DNA of 64,000 nt from Augochlora pura (GCF_028453695.1 NC_135775.1:19874545-19938544), one strand, 5' to 3'. Positions 22,730 through 35,400 are shown, counted from the first letter of the stretch. Notes: generated by a model from the letters alone, not told the origin. Made by a program: numbers and translations.

Positions 22730-24058
22730 CTATTTATTAATCGAGGACAAGAATTTTATCGGGATCGTGACCTGGTAGCTCTTGACCTTCTCGTCGAGTT
22801 TCTTCAAGGTCTCCTGAATGGTGGTGAGCGTCTTGTCGCCGGACTTCTCCTCGGCCTGCGCCTCGTTCTGCGTCCGGAGCTCCTCGAACCTCTTCAAGAT
22901 CTCGCGCACGCTCAGCTTGCTGCCGTCCGGGTTCTCCTCGGCGATCGTCTCCATCTTGGACACCTTGCGCTCGCCGTTCATGCGACCGACGATCTGATCG
23001 CTGTCGTAAAAGTCCTGGATCAGATCGTTCACCTGCAGCTCTTCCGAGTTCTGCCTCTGTTTCGCCGGGGATTGAGCGCGATACTTTATCTCCTGGAACT
23101 CATTATTCTTCGGTTGTCCGGACGGGCTGGCGTTCCGCGAGTTTCTCAGCAGACAGCCCTCCTCGAGTCTCAATTGCTCGATGGTCGGCTGGCTCTGGGC
23201 CCGCTCGGCGTTGTTCGAGTTCAACGAGTTGATCGCCGGTGCCAGCGGGCTCAGGAAGGCCTTCTGCTCCAGCTTCGAGACGTCGATCCTCGGTATGTTC
23301 TCGTACTCGAACTTCTGCTGGCCGGACATCTTCGGCTCCTTCTTGCCCGGCTCGACGCTCCTCGGTACCTGCTTCAGATTGTTCTTGTTCACGTCCAGCT
23401 GGCCGGAGTCCGGCGACACCTTCCGCTCCTCCTGCTTCTTCTTCCGCTTGCAGTCGTCCTTCGCGAAGAATTTGATGAACCTGTTCCGCGGCTCGCTCTT
23501 CAGCCCACGCTCGCGGTGCGAAGCCTTCTCGAGGAAGGCACCGGAGTCGTCCGTCTGCCCGTACTCGTCGCTGCTCAGATCCGACTCCGAGGACTTCACC
23601 AGCAGACTGTCCGGCGAGTTCGTCTTGCGATCCTCGTCCGAGAAGTTCCTCTGCTCGAACTTCCCGGCGAGATTGCCGAGGCTCTTCCGGCGCGGGCCGG
23701 AAGCGTCGTGATCGTCGTAGTGCTTCCTGTAGTCCTCCTTCACGCGGCAGAACGAGTAGTCCGGCGTCGATCGCCTCTCGATCTTTACCTCGCGCCGGTA
23801 ATCCAGGTTCCTGCTGTTCTCGTTCGTCTCGAACTTGCGCAGGAACTCCGACCGCCGTACGATCCTCTGCACGTTGTTGAACGGCTTCGGCTCGATCTTG
23901 CGGCAATCGGTCTCCGGTGCCTCGCTAGGGTCGAAGAACTGCGAGAGGATCTCCGGTCGGTGCTTCTGCTTCTTCCGCAGGGTCGTCGGCAGCTCCGCCC
24001 AGTTGCTCGACAACCTCTTCGAGAAGATGCCCTCGGTGTCCGAAACTTCTCTCTCCAT
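22730..24058 (-). CDS. Nested intronless gene, uncharacterised 442-residue charged protein
   Basis: An uninterrupted 443-codon frame (stop TAG 22730-22732) in the giant myosin intron, on the same strand as the myosin. The ATG at 24058 has a good context (accaacaATGG). The frame stays open upstream to a GTG at 24157 and beyond, so the true start could be earlier or the segment could be a last exon. Third codon positions are strongly G/C, unlike the AT-rich flanks. The product starts MEREVSDTEGIFSKRL and is rich in Lys, Arg, Asp, Glu and Ser, with no signal peptide, membrane segment or zinc motif. The last 80 residues look helical and coiled-coil-like (SVREILKRFEELRTQNEAQ; TTIQETLKKLDEKVKSYQV). 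An AATAAA overlaps the stop. I do not recognise the family. Confidence 0.8.
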   Translation of the reverse strand: MEREVSDTEGIFSKRLSSNWAELPTTLRKKQKHRPEILSQFFDPSEAPETDCRKIEPKPFNNVQRIVRRSEFLRKFETNENSRNLDYRREVKIERRSTPDYSFCRVKEDYRKHYDDHDASGPRRKSLGNLAGKFEQRNFSDEDRKTNSPDSLLVKSSESDLSSDEYGQTDDSGAFLEKASHRERGLKSEPRNRFIKFFAKDDCKRKKKQEERKVSPDSGQLDVNKNNLKQVPRSVEPGKKEPKMSGQQKFEYENIPRIDVSKLEQKAFLSPLAPAINSLNSNNAERAQSQPTIEQLRLEEGCLLRNSRNASPSGQPKNNEFQEIKYRAQSPAKQRQNSEELQVNDLIQDFYDSDQIVGRMNGERKVSKMETIAEENPDGSKLSVREILKRFEELRTQNEAQAEEKSGDKTLTTIQETLKKLDEKVKSYQVTIPIKFLSSINK

Positions 24059-25738
24059 TGTTGGTCGGTTTGGAAAGGGTCGACGCTTCGATCTCACCGC
24101 GGTCCTCGCAAACGCATTCGTTCCGTTCGACGCGATCACTCGGGCGACGCGAGTCACTTTAACCGGACACTTGCACCCACTTGCTCCATGTAGACCAGAT
24201 AACGATCTGCCTGGCGAGTAATTATCTGCTTTAGCGGTGATGCTAATTGGGGAGTCTCTATATGCCTGTCTATTGAACGTACCGAGCTGTTGCCGACGCT
24301 TTAATTGGATTGCAGTTTTTATTAAATAGCTTTCTTGCTACGTGCAATGGAGTAGGAGGTTCGATATTAGAACTTTCGTAGAATACAGTTTGTTAGCAAT
24401 TTGTTGTAAGGGAACATCTGAAAATTGTTTCATTTGGCGAATTATTTTAGAACTCGTTGCAATTCTATTTCATGTAATCTCCTAAGAATTTATAAACTGT
24501 TTTTTAGTAGGTTATGAAGTATGAATACTAGACTGATACTTGATGCTGTATATACAATTATAATATTGTTTCCGATCAAATATAATGATACTTATGAAAC
24601 GACGTATGTGATGTACTATTTTATAATCCGGAATATTGGATCAGAGACGACAATGTTTTAAGCCTGTTCCATTTTATTTTGTACTGTAATAGAATAAGAA
24701 CTATTCAGGTACTAGACTGACACTTGATATGTCACATGAAACATTCTATTTTCATTCAGTTGTAAAAATCAATATACTATATAACCATCCCCTATCTATT
24801 CATTGTAGAACATTAGTATGAAAACTTTGTCCATTTTTATACCTAAAGAAAGGAGAACCATGTAAATAATTGACAAGTAAACCGCGGATTTGAAGTAATT
24901 ATGAAGAATTGAAAGAATCAAAGGGATCTTATTTTTCACGCGAACAATTTTTATTAAATAATTAAGTAATTAAAATAACCAGCAATGAAGATAACAGAAT
25001 CTAAAAATTCTCGCCCTGTATAAAAGATTTAGCAAAATTTTAATTTTGCATAAAAAGAAGAATATTATAATATTGGACAGAAGAAAATGACACGGTTGCA
25101 TTTTCCATAAAATTTGCAAAGTTTTCTTTCCTCGCGGAAGAATTTCAAGCAATGTTAAAGGAATACGGTCGCATTAAAGCGAGTTCCCTCGAGCAACAGA
25201 ATCTGCGTTCGACTCAGATGACGCAAAAAAAGAGCGGTCCGCTGACAGAAGTCTCCCGTTCGTTCTTTGTTAACACACAATGCGACAACGTTTCGAATGA
25301 CAATGCAGGCCCCGGAGCACACCGTTCCCAATAAATTACCGGCAAAGTCGATGGGAGAATAACTTTCTGAAGTCCGCATAAGCCGCATTATGAAACGCGA
25401 TGAGCGGTGCTCGCGAAGCGAGGTGTATGGAAATTACATCTCATAGAATACAATTGACCCTGATTCCTTGAATCGGCGAAGATCATTTACGCGCGACGGC
25501 CGTGAACTTTTTCCCGAACACCTTTGTGCATTATGTGCTTGAAAAATGCGCGCGTCGAGCGAGGCGAGCGACGCCTATGCAAAAAAAAAAATACAACGGC
25601 GCGTAACTGTAACGAGACGCGATCGCGTCTGTTCCGCGAAGTTTCTGCTGTAAAATCGGAAGACGGTCTTATTCTGCTGTTCCGAGAAGAAGGGAAAATG
25701 TGTGATCTGTGTCTCTGAGCAGACAAGTGTTCTCTGAA

Positions 25739-25810
25739 TCTACGGTTCTACAAATCTACGATATGCAATCTACGATCTACAATCTGGGATCTACAACTGC
25801 GTCTACAACC
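25739..25810. repeat. Short degenerate repeat of 'atctac' units
   Basis: Seven or eight occurrences of ctac within phrases such as aatctacgatctacaatct, spaced about 8 to 13 bases apart. Confidence 0.55.
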
Positions 25811-26247
25811 TTCTGCCAGATTTTCTTGTTAAACCTTAACTGCTATATCTAGTAAAACTTACGTAACAAGCATAGGATGTTAATCAGATATAATGTTTAT
25901 TATTGACGTAAAAGTGGAAAATAACAAATCAAAGAAAATTGCTTTTGCTTTGATAATTAATAATGAAGGGGTCTAAGTTCGATCGAATGAAAGCAAGTGT
26001 ACTAAAACTTCTTTCATGGTTTCTTTTGTAATTATATTGTCAACGTAGATTAATAAGAAATTAACTATTACTTCACGGTCAATGCTGTTAACCAAGAATT
26101 TATTAAGCATTTTGTTATACTACCCAATCTATTTTATTCGTACCAAATGATCGATTATAACGAATAAATAATTTCTTGACGGTAATTTCCTGACATTTCC
26201 TTCCTAGCAACAAACTGAGAACATCCCCATGAGACGAATAATTCTAA

Positions 26248-26272
26248 CTAATAATAATAATAATAATAATAA
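26248..26272. repeat. (TAA)n microsatellite
   Basis: Eight tandem taa units. Confidence 0.9.
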
Positions 26273-27322
26273 GTGTGCCAAGACCGTTTCGAGCTCTAAA
26301 CATCGTCGTTCTTGTCGCCAATCAAATTTCGTGGAGCCGCAAGACCGGCAATTAAGCGGCACAGAGAAAGGGGAAAGAAATCGTGGGAATCATCGATGAA
26401 TATCCGTAGAATGGAAATGAACGGACAGATTAAAGTACGCGCGGAAGAATGCGTATAAAAGAGAAAGCGAAGATTCTATAAAGACCTCGTTCCGAAGAGG
26501 AACGTGGCGCGGAACGGAGGGCGTGGGGGAGGGGAGGGGGAGAACGAACGGGTGGTTCAGGGGGTCCCGTATGTTACTGTTCGACGCGTCCTTCGTTCGA
26601 TAACTCGTTCGCGGGTCCGTGGAATCGTCCTTGTTACAAAACGCGCGACGTCGCTGTATGTGGATCACGGAAGAAGGACCTTCTACAGGGGCCCCGCGTG
26701 AGAAGACCGACGAAGAACCGTCTCGTGGGACCGCCGAACAATGTACACTTTTCATTGCAATTATCTCGCGCTAACGAACTCTCCTTCGTTCCGTCGGCGA
26801 ATTAGAAAGGCCCCCGGCTTTCTTGGAAACTGGGCTTATCGCCCGGGGGGAACCGGAAAGGGCGCTTCGCTTTTCAAAGAAAATCCCGGGAAAGGCCCGG
26901 GAACCGTGGAACCTTGGCTGGGAACGCCGTTCAATCGTCGATATTCTCGTCGAGATGGAAACCGGGTATAATCGTTGCATAATTGGTCCTTGGGCAATGT
27001 TGGATTAGCTGTTCGATAAATTGAATCGGCCGTGACCATTTGTTGGAGTCGATTGTTTGTAACTCGAGTGGAATATAATAGACTTCTGTAGAATTAGAAT
27101 TTATGCGATACGTGTAACGAGACACACTGATGAAATTCAAATATATACGATGACTTTTAGTCATAAAAATTTGTTGTTTTTTTAGGTAGATTGGTCATTG
27201 ATGCATGACTAATTATAAGTAATCTTTATACAGGGGAATCGATAATTTTAACATTCTATAAATAGTTGAAATTCAACTGATCCTGCATTTGTATAAATAT
27301 ATCCTTGTACTAAATTATGCAA

Positions 27323-27682
27323 ATAATTTATTCGAGTAAAGAATTATTCGAATAAATGGATAGAATATTTTATTCGAATAAAGTATTACTCGAATAAATA
27401 GACAGAATAATTTATTTGAGTAAAGAATTATTCGAATAAATAGCTAAAATAATTTATTCGAGTGGAAAATCGTTGAACTAAATAGATGGAGTAATTTATT
27501 CAAATAAAGAATTATTTGAACAAATAACTAGAATAATTTATTCGAGTAAAGAATTATTCGAACAAATAGCTACAAAAATTTGTTCGAGTAAAGAATTATT
27601 CGAACAAATAGCTAAAATGATTTATTCGAATGAAGAATCATTGGACTAAATAGATGAAGTATCTTATTCGAGTAAAGAATTC
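27323..27682. repeat. 42-bp minisatellite with palindromic core
   Basis: About 8.5 imperfect copies of a 42-base unit containing ttattcgagtaaagaattat and ttcgaacaaatag. Each unit contains the near-palindrome ttattcgaataa, so single strands could fold repeatedly. There is no coding potential. Confidence 0.85.
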
Positions 27683-27914
27683 TTGTATAAAGAATTATAA
27701 TACCGAATGATCGTTGTTCGAACAAGACACTCGACCGAAAGGCTTTCAACCGGACAATTATCTTAAATATATTCATATCAAAAACAACTTGTACGATGCC
27801 CGACCACGGCCAGAAATAACTGTGAATACGTGAACTTCACCGTTTACTGTATTTCGCCTGGAACAAGCCGATTTACAGAAACCGCGATTTATGCGTCGAG
27901 TGTCCTCTGGAAAG

Positions 27915-28151
27915 TGTTTAAATGTCCGTCGAGGAATTCTCACCTGTCCCCTTTGCCGATCAAGAATTTACACGGACAGCAAGCTAGCGGTAAAAGTATT
28001 AGTGAAGGCATTGAAAACCCAGATTCGAAAGAAGGAAGCGGGATCCCAGGCGAATCCTGCGCTAATGGTACGGATCAGACAGCCTCTGGCCTACAAACTG
28101 TCTCCATCGGCGCGATTAGGCGAGTCCACAGTCTCGCAGGATACGAAATAA
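27915..28151 (+). CDS. Possible exon: C-terminal half of a RING-like zinc finger
   Basis: This plus frame is open from before 27891 to TAA 28149-28151. From a possible acceptor (cctctggaaag|tgt) it reads CLNVRRGILTCPLCRSRIYT, then a basic helical stretch KLAVKVLVKALKTQIRKK and a tail ending STVSQDTK. Cys-Leu, eight residues, Cys-Pro-Leu-Cys-Arg is the shape of the last three zinc ligands of a C3HC4 RING. The first half (CxxC ... CxH) was not found upstream, and the acceptor tract is weak. It could be a last exon of a nested plus-strand gene, a decayed fragment, or chance. Confidence 0.3.
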   Translation, partial: CLNVRRGILTCPLCRSRIYTDSKLAVKVLVKALKTQIRKKEAGSQANPALMVRIRQPLAYKLSPSARLGESTVSQDTK

Positions 28152-31100
28152 ATGACGGCGAACGGAGTCAATTTATCTTCGGGAGCGTAGCACCGCGGCG
28201 CGCCCGTCGTCCCCGGGATTATTTGAAATTATAATTCCAGCCTTGAATGATAATTGTCATGTTTATCCATCGGTTTATCACCTGGACCTCGCGGTGATTG
28301 CTGTCCTCTCGGGTCGGGAACACGGATATTTGTCCCCGGGAATAATTTATTCGTGTTTTATCTGGCGACTTCGTTGCCGGAGGACCTGTTTCTCGGGCTT
28401 TTCTCTCCTTCCCCCCACCCCCGTGCTTTTCTTCCCCGTCTCGTTCGTTCACGCCTGTTTTCGTTTCTTTTCCCCAACTGATTCGGGACGGCGCTCGAAT
28501 ATTTTTCTCGCCGATGAAACTCCGCGACGGGCAATCAACGATCGAGTATGAGGAACGCGCGTCCCGGGGACGCTTAATTAATCGTGCCGAGCTTTTCATT
28601 CGGTGGCAGAAAAAAGAAGCGATTATCCATGAATATTCATCCCGACGCGATGGGGGATGCAGAACGATCGGCCAAGAAACCGCTAATTAGCATTGTCCTG
28701 TTCCGCTCTGTTGCGTGGGCTCTAATTAAAAGACAAGCGTAATTCTTTCGCCGTTCGTTATGTTTCGGTACCGGCCGATCTCCCGCAAAAAAGGTTACAC
28801 TTTTCGAAGATGCGCCGCCGATTAGAAAATGCCGGTGGAACTGTAATTAACGTGATCCCGCGTTAATCCGCTCCGCGCCGTCTAATTAGAGCCGGGCCCC
28901 CACCGGTGCCGCCGGTGGATCGGCTTGTCGGAAACTGGACATCGTACGTTTTTCAGAGATTACAACTTATTCGCCCCTCGTCGCTCTAGTTACTCGGGAT
29001 TTCACGTTATCAGCATTTCTCTTACGAAGAACGTGCACTTTCTATAGGCGATTCGAAACACTTTCAGTACGCGTGGTCAACATCGATGCTCAATTTACAT
29101 TTCCTGCTCGCCCCAATTTTTTTCGACGTATAATCAACGTAACCTATGCATGATTTCTATTTGAGTTAATTAGATTTACATTAACCTCTCGGTAGTTATA
29201 TTCTGACGATTATGGTACCTTTGAAACTAATAATTGTCTTCGTCGATTCAATCTTCTAGCAAATTTCTTTTTAATGGAATAATAATTTCTAACGATCTAA
29301 TATTTTATATTTTAAATATCATTGCCATGGTGTCTCTAAAATTATGTCTTCTTATAGCAAAATTAAGTCGTTGTGTATATTATCATTATCATTTTATACA
29401 TCCTTTCGCCATTGCATCGCATGCTAACGTAAGCGAATTGCGTCACGGCTAGTTTAAAACAATTTCAAAAGAACATTCCTCGTGTTTACCGCGAGGAATC
29501 TTCTACAACGATGCAAGGATATGTTCTCCAAATCTTCGCAAACCGATCAGTGAAAGTGAGAATCTGCATGAAGTCTGCGCAGTCAATCATTTCCACAGAA
29601 ACGATTTCCACCGTGGACGTTTCAACGTTCTCTCAATCATGGAATTCCGTGTTCCCTTGGTTTTCGAATTAGCTTGTTATGCTGCGAAACACATTCCAGC
29701 TTGTATGATGAATTGTCTACGACGGTTAGAGGCAATATAAACGAACTTTCCTATGCAACATTTAAAGACAAGGTTATGTAAAAGGAACTATGAAAGAAAT
29801 TAATCGATGAATTATGAAACGAAACAATTTGTATTCCATCATTTTTAGTCGAATCGATTATTTTCCATATGGATTCCTGTAGGAATTCTATCCGAACTCT
29901 GAAAAATTCATTTGAATACTAATTTATCCGAATAAAAATTCATTTCAATACTATTATATCCGAATAAAAATTCATTTCAATACTATTATATCCGAATAAA
30001 AATTCATTTCAATACTATTATATGCGAATAAAAATTCATTTGAATATTATTATATCCGAATAAAAATTCATTCGAATAATATTATTATAATATCGGTTAA
30101 AATATTATTCGAATGAATTCTTATTCGGATAAATTGTTCTCTAAGTAAATTTAATTTGATAGAGTCAAATAAAATTGTAATAGTTAGTCTTTACTTTCTA
30201 GCTATCATCCCAGTAAAATCATGCTCAATTTCGATACACTTATAGACATGCTAATATAATTAACACTAAAATTGAAATAACACTGCTGATTTTTAAAAAC
30301 ATTTGTCTATTATCAAAACAATCAGTTGGAAAAATATTTCGCTCATAATTCAAACAGCGTAAATACGTTATCAATAAACATACTGTCAAAATTTTGTCCG
30401 AAAGTTTTGCGAGGTACAGAAAAGAAAATGGCTGACTATATTAATTCGAAGCTCGACTACACGTATCCCTTAATTTTTGAATTTAATTAAAACTATCTCT
30501 ATCTTTGTTTCTCGCAGCAGCCGTGCCATTGAAAGAAGATGGTCACTGGAATATTATTTATAATCGAACACTATTACTGGAATACCATCTCTCGAATAAA
30601 AATTTCATTTTCGGCTTAATTATGGTCGGCGCGGTTTCATCCCTCGGCGCGGGGTTATCTATGCCGCAAGGTCGGTTCGATGATAACGACGACGGATCGT
30701 TAATTTACATCGGGCCGGCGCTATGCCGCGTCGTCGAAACAAACTTATGGTTAATCAATGCCCATTATTCCCGGCTGAATCGAAGATCGATATCTACGGG
30801 GGTAAGAAGCTGCTTGGCTCGGTTGGCGCGCCGGCGAGCACGACGCAACTATCCGCGGAACGCGTAAACCTGCGTACAGGAGGATCGTTAACGATCTCGC
30901 ATGTGATCATCGGGAGAGGAGGCTTGCGTAAGGAAGATCGCGATCGCACGCCTATTTTTTCCTCTGCCGTGCGTGGTGGCTTCTTCATCGAGAAACGCCG
31001 ATGGAAAACGAACGATACGCGCGACCCTTTCTACTCGGCTGCGCAGAAATTCTAATTAACGTCCTCGGCGAAATAACATTTTCGCGCGGGTCTTCGTTTT

Positions 31101-32240
31101 GGTGAACGCGGGAGGCTTCATTGTTTATGCACAGGCGATGGGAGAATTGGACCGCGTAACTTGCCGCGTTTATTGGGTAATTGAAAGGGAAAGGTGAAAA
31201 AGATGGATTGTTGGATTTAATGTGACAGAATTTGGTTTTAAAAATTTGGTGTTAATGGCTTCGTTAATTATATATTTGTTCCAAGTGGTATATTAAACTG
31301 TTGCTATGAAGCATTTATTGTTTGACTCAATAATTAATATTATTAAAATTTGTTAAGTAGCAAATAAAGAATATACTCGCGCGAACAATTTTCGGTCTAA
31401 TGTCGATCTTCTTGATTAATTCGTTGCTGTTTCTTCACGGGAAAATTGTGTAAAGCATTCTATGGTTACTATAATATAGCTAAATATAATTGTGTTCCTT
31501 ATAAACTGTGAAGTTTAACATTTAAATTGCAAATAATAAATATATATACACTGTATTTAGTGTACATATGATACGATATATTAATTTCAATACAAGTTCA
31601 AGTAAAAATTTTAATAAAAGAATATTAAATTTATAAAGTTCAAGTAAAAATTTAGAAATTTAATATCCTTTCATTCGAATTTTTACAGATATACTACAAT
31701 ATACTGTAACATAACTGTTGCTAGAATTTACGTTACTACAATAAGTTTGCACTATTCTCCCTGATATTTCCATTTCGTTATGCTTTGTGTAAGTCAGCGG
31801 AATGCGCGACAGTAATATTTCTAGCAGAATATCATAAACCTGACAATATTGGAGTCACCGAGAAAAGTTACTGGTAATAAACGTCCATGCATCGAAAATA
31901 CAGTTACACGTGTATCAGTTTTCAAGATAGAACATCAATATGGTACAATATCGTACACAGAGAAATCAGTTTCAGATCGTATGATGAAACGATATAGGAT
32001 TGATAATACGATGACATTCCGTCGAATAGAAACGCGGATGCAATATTCCCACCGATAGCAGCGGTTCTTCGGTGACATCAACGCATGGAAAAACGCTATT
32101 GCCGCGATCGACTTTAATTCTTTATTAAAATTGTTTCCGCATTCGGAATAATATTGTTTAGAATTTCAACGATAGCAAGGTGCATAAATTCAGGAAAAAA
32201 TCATGATTTCGTTAGCTTTTTCACTAAAATCGATTTCTTT
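28152..32240. other. Myo15: Giant intron: GC islands and AT tracts
   Basis: A GC-rich island runs to about 29.1 kb (many gccggc/ccgcc stretches), with another at 30.6-31.15 kb. The rest is AT-rich. It contains the palindromic minisatellite at 29.9-30.14 kb. Reading frames are short and overlap on both strands; none shows protein features. Confidence 0.5.
29904..30136. repeat. 32-bp minisatellite ending in an inverted copy
   Basis: Five to six copies of a 32-base unit (aaaaattcatttcaatacta then ttatatccgaat). They are followed at about 30100-30136 by the reverse complement of the first part (attcgaatgaattcttattc), giving a large hairpin-capable structure. Confidence 0.8.
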
Positions 32241-32407
32241 TTAACCCCTTTTTAAAAGAATGAGCACTTTTTCTATCGTAATAATTTCTTATAAGAGGAA
32301 AGAATTTTACTTCGACATAAAAAAATAAAGTAACATTTATTCTTAACACGATATTAATAGAAATCTCTATTACGAGCCAGACTCATTAAAATACGGCAAG
32401 GGGTTAA
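32241..32407. mobile_element. TTAA-flanked MITE-like element (167 bp)
   Basis: It is bounded by TTAA at 32241-32244 and 32404-32407. The left end reads CCCCTTTTTAAAAGAATGAG inward; the right end, read inward, is CCCCTTGCCGTATTTTAATG. TTAA target duplication with CCC-starting ends is the signature of piggyBac-type nonautonomous elements. Its subterminal motif is shared with the elements starting at 41732 and ending at 63394. There is no coding capacity. Confidence 0.55.
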
Positions 32408-35400
32408 ATTCTGGAATGCAAATTATGGAATCAGACTATCAAAATTTACGAGAAATGATGTATGACACTGGATAAATCAAAATCTTGTTAGAATACCTCA
32501 AGCTTAACATAAATTACCAAGGCTAAAAACGTCCAACTACATTGTAACTATTTTTCTCTTCTTTTGCAATATTTTAGCTTTAACGTAAAAAAACACTGCA
32601 TTTTCTTATTTTGTCTCTTTTAGTTAGCTCTACTGTGCGGCGTCTTATTTTGTCTTTTTCAATCAGCTCTACTGTACAGCATCTCATTTTTACAAGGAGG
32701 ACACAATCCGATTCGAACGAGACACGCGAAGGTAACGCTCATCGGCATCATCCGTTAACAATAACCGCTGATGACCGTCGCGTCATCTCTCCCGTTCGCG
32801 TCTAGCCGATCGACCACGCGGAATGTCCGCTTGTAGTCGTAATCCGTATTTTAAGAAGGAACGGCACCGCAATTATCTGGGCGTGTTGCGCATTCTGGAT
32901 ACGTTTCTCAACTGGTCCCCGCGTGGCATTTCGCGGCGGCATGGCCGGGCCGAGGTAAACAACGTTGCTAACGTCGTAATTGAACGTCGCGACACGAATA
33001 CCAGGATTTCGCCATGACACTGGCGCGGTGGAAACCGATTTATTGCGACACGATCGGGATCGGGACTATTATTCCCCCACCGGGCCGACCCTAACTGAGG
33101 GCGGCGGCTGACGTGTGACATTGCCGCGGCGCAACCTTCGCTTTCCTTCTCGACGATCGATCGGCGCTGATACCGCGAATCGGCGCCGATACCTTCCCGC
33201 TTTCCATAAATACGGAGTTACGGCGCCGTGGGACGACCTCGGGTCGCTTAGTTGATTTTTAGACAGCGAGAGCGTAAATTATGGGAGACGGTATAGGTGC
33301 AACCCCTTTGGGGTGAGAAATATTTGGGAATAAATCAGATATATTTGTAGGTTTATTTTATGGAATTTTGTAAGTAGAGGTTAAAATTGGTGTAGATGCG
33401 TTGAAGAATATTCAAATTAATGTTCTTATAATAAAAAATATTTTTATTACAGAAATGTGTAGATAAAATGAGATAATTTGATGATATTTAGAGAAAGTAT
33501 TGCTTTCAACTTATTGGATTGAAAATTTATTCTCTTGCAATTCGTGTAGACTATTTTTTTTTAAATTTGCAATTTAATAGAGAATAGTAATGTTTGTAAT
33601 AACATTTTCTTGAATTTATAAAAATATAGTTTCTCAAGGAAACATTATCTGTAATTAGTAATTTTATGGATCTATGAGAAAAACGTGTAATTGCAATTTG
33701 ATATAAAATAAGTGTGACTAAAGATATTACATAGTTGAATTATCACACTTTTCATTTATTAGCAACCTTACGAAACTACAGTGGCTGCTCTAGAACAACC
33801 GATTCATTAATTTAGAAACTCTCAATAACATCGTCATAGATTTAATAATCGCAAGAAGAAGAATCCGAAATGAATTATTTTTATCTCTCACATAATCCAA
33901 ACGTCAAATGTCAAATGCTTCTTTGCAGTTTAAATGTTAAATAGTATGCTAATCGAGAATATGTTTTGCAATCGTTTATAATGGATGCCGTAGTTGATAT
34001 CAAACATAAATCACTTGTAATCGATGACGGACTTTTAAATCACGCATAAAATTGCGTGGAAGGCAAACATTAAAACTGATTATTTAACACTTTCGCTGCT
34101 AATGATGCGTCGATTGTTTGGATAACGCTACACTGACGCAACTATTGCGATTTTGTTTTCCTTCGGTATTCGCTATAGTTACGTATTCACGTTGAGAATG
34201 GGAATGTCGTGGCCCGATGAAAGTTACTTTGGCAATCGTGTCTCGGCGAAAAAATTGTCTCGCTCATGAGAAAGCCGCAGCAAAAATAATAATAAATTCT
34301 AATACATTTGGATGGAACTCAATTGTTTTCTTGTCAACTCAGAAATGTTTGCTTTGTTAATAAAAATATTTAATAATTAATAGCATTCATAGGAAGTAGT
34401 TCCAGTACCCTAATTTTTCTAAAATTCGATCAAACGATTCGAAGTTTTATAATTTTTATTAGAATTATAATTACTTGGAACGACAATAAAAATAGAAAAC
34501 TCTCGTTTTTTAATTTTCTCATCAGTGCCTAGAATATTATTATTTCGCTTTGTTAATTATTCCCCCCGATTTCTACTTTGCAAATATTTTTATACATATT
34601 ATCTAATAAGTTAGTCATAACATCTAAAAGAAATGAAACTCATTTAGCGTAATTTCAAAATAGTTATTCCCTTTTAAAAGGGCGCGCGTGCACCATAATT
34701 CCCTCAAACATGGCGCGCTTTTATCGAAGACTATTCCTCGCAGTTCCATCCATCGAGTTGCAAAATAGCGGTCTCGAGTGTTTCGCCGACGATTTTTTAT
34801 TCAGGTCACGCACTATTAATTACTAGACCGTTTGCTGATTTCACGCAGCCGTGTACGATACTGTTATACGACCGCGTGCGCGCGGCGCTTTGCTCTCCGC
34901 GATGTTACACGCTATTCACATTAATTGTCCATAATCGAATGACGGACCCCGTGCTGGCGGAGTGGTAACATTTAATGAGCCCGGCTGCTTAAGGACGGAA
35001 AACGATTGTTAGAGGCGAGGGAGTATGTCATCCCGCGGACAGCGTGAGAAAACGACGAATTTAAAAAGCGTCCGCTGAAAGAAACGCAGAAGGTCGCCAC
35101 GAAGTAATTCTTCCGACGTCCTCCAATGGGAATTATTGCAACAAATCATACCCCGTAGAAATCTTTACCAGTTCCAACGATTCTATCAGCCTAGTTCAAA
35201 AAATCCTGTTCGAATTATTTATTTAATCCATTAATTCATTTAACAGTGGTACAGCAATGCGAAGCAGCACCTTGTTTTAATAAAATCCATTAAAGTTTTC
35301 TAAAAAATGTTCAAGTACATTAACAATAAAATCCCGGATTAAATGAAAAATTAAGTGGACTTTGTATAAATTTTAGATAACAATTTAAAACAATGTAAAT

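Larger units (their letters stand above)
24059..27322. other. Myo15: Giant intron: flank of the nested gene
   Basis: 24059-24300 continues the nested gene's GC-rich flank and may hold its 5' untranslated region and promoter. 24.3-25.1 kb is AT-rich, with a repeated phrase (tactagactga) near 24.53 and 24.71 kb. GC-rich islands lie at 25.15-25.7 and 26.3-27.05 kb. No exon is supported. Confidence 0.5.

Noticed and set aside
23072..24193. Plus-strand frame of 373 codons opposite the nested gene
   Set aside because: It is the antisense shadow of the 442-residue minus-strand frame: GC-rich third positions suppress stops on the other strand. The translation is Leu/Arg/Val-rich with no features.
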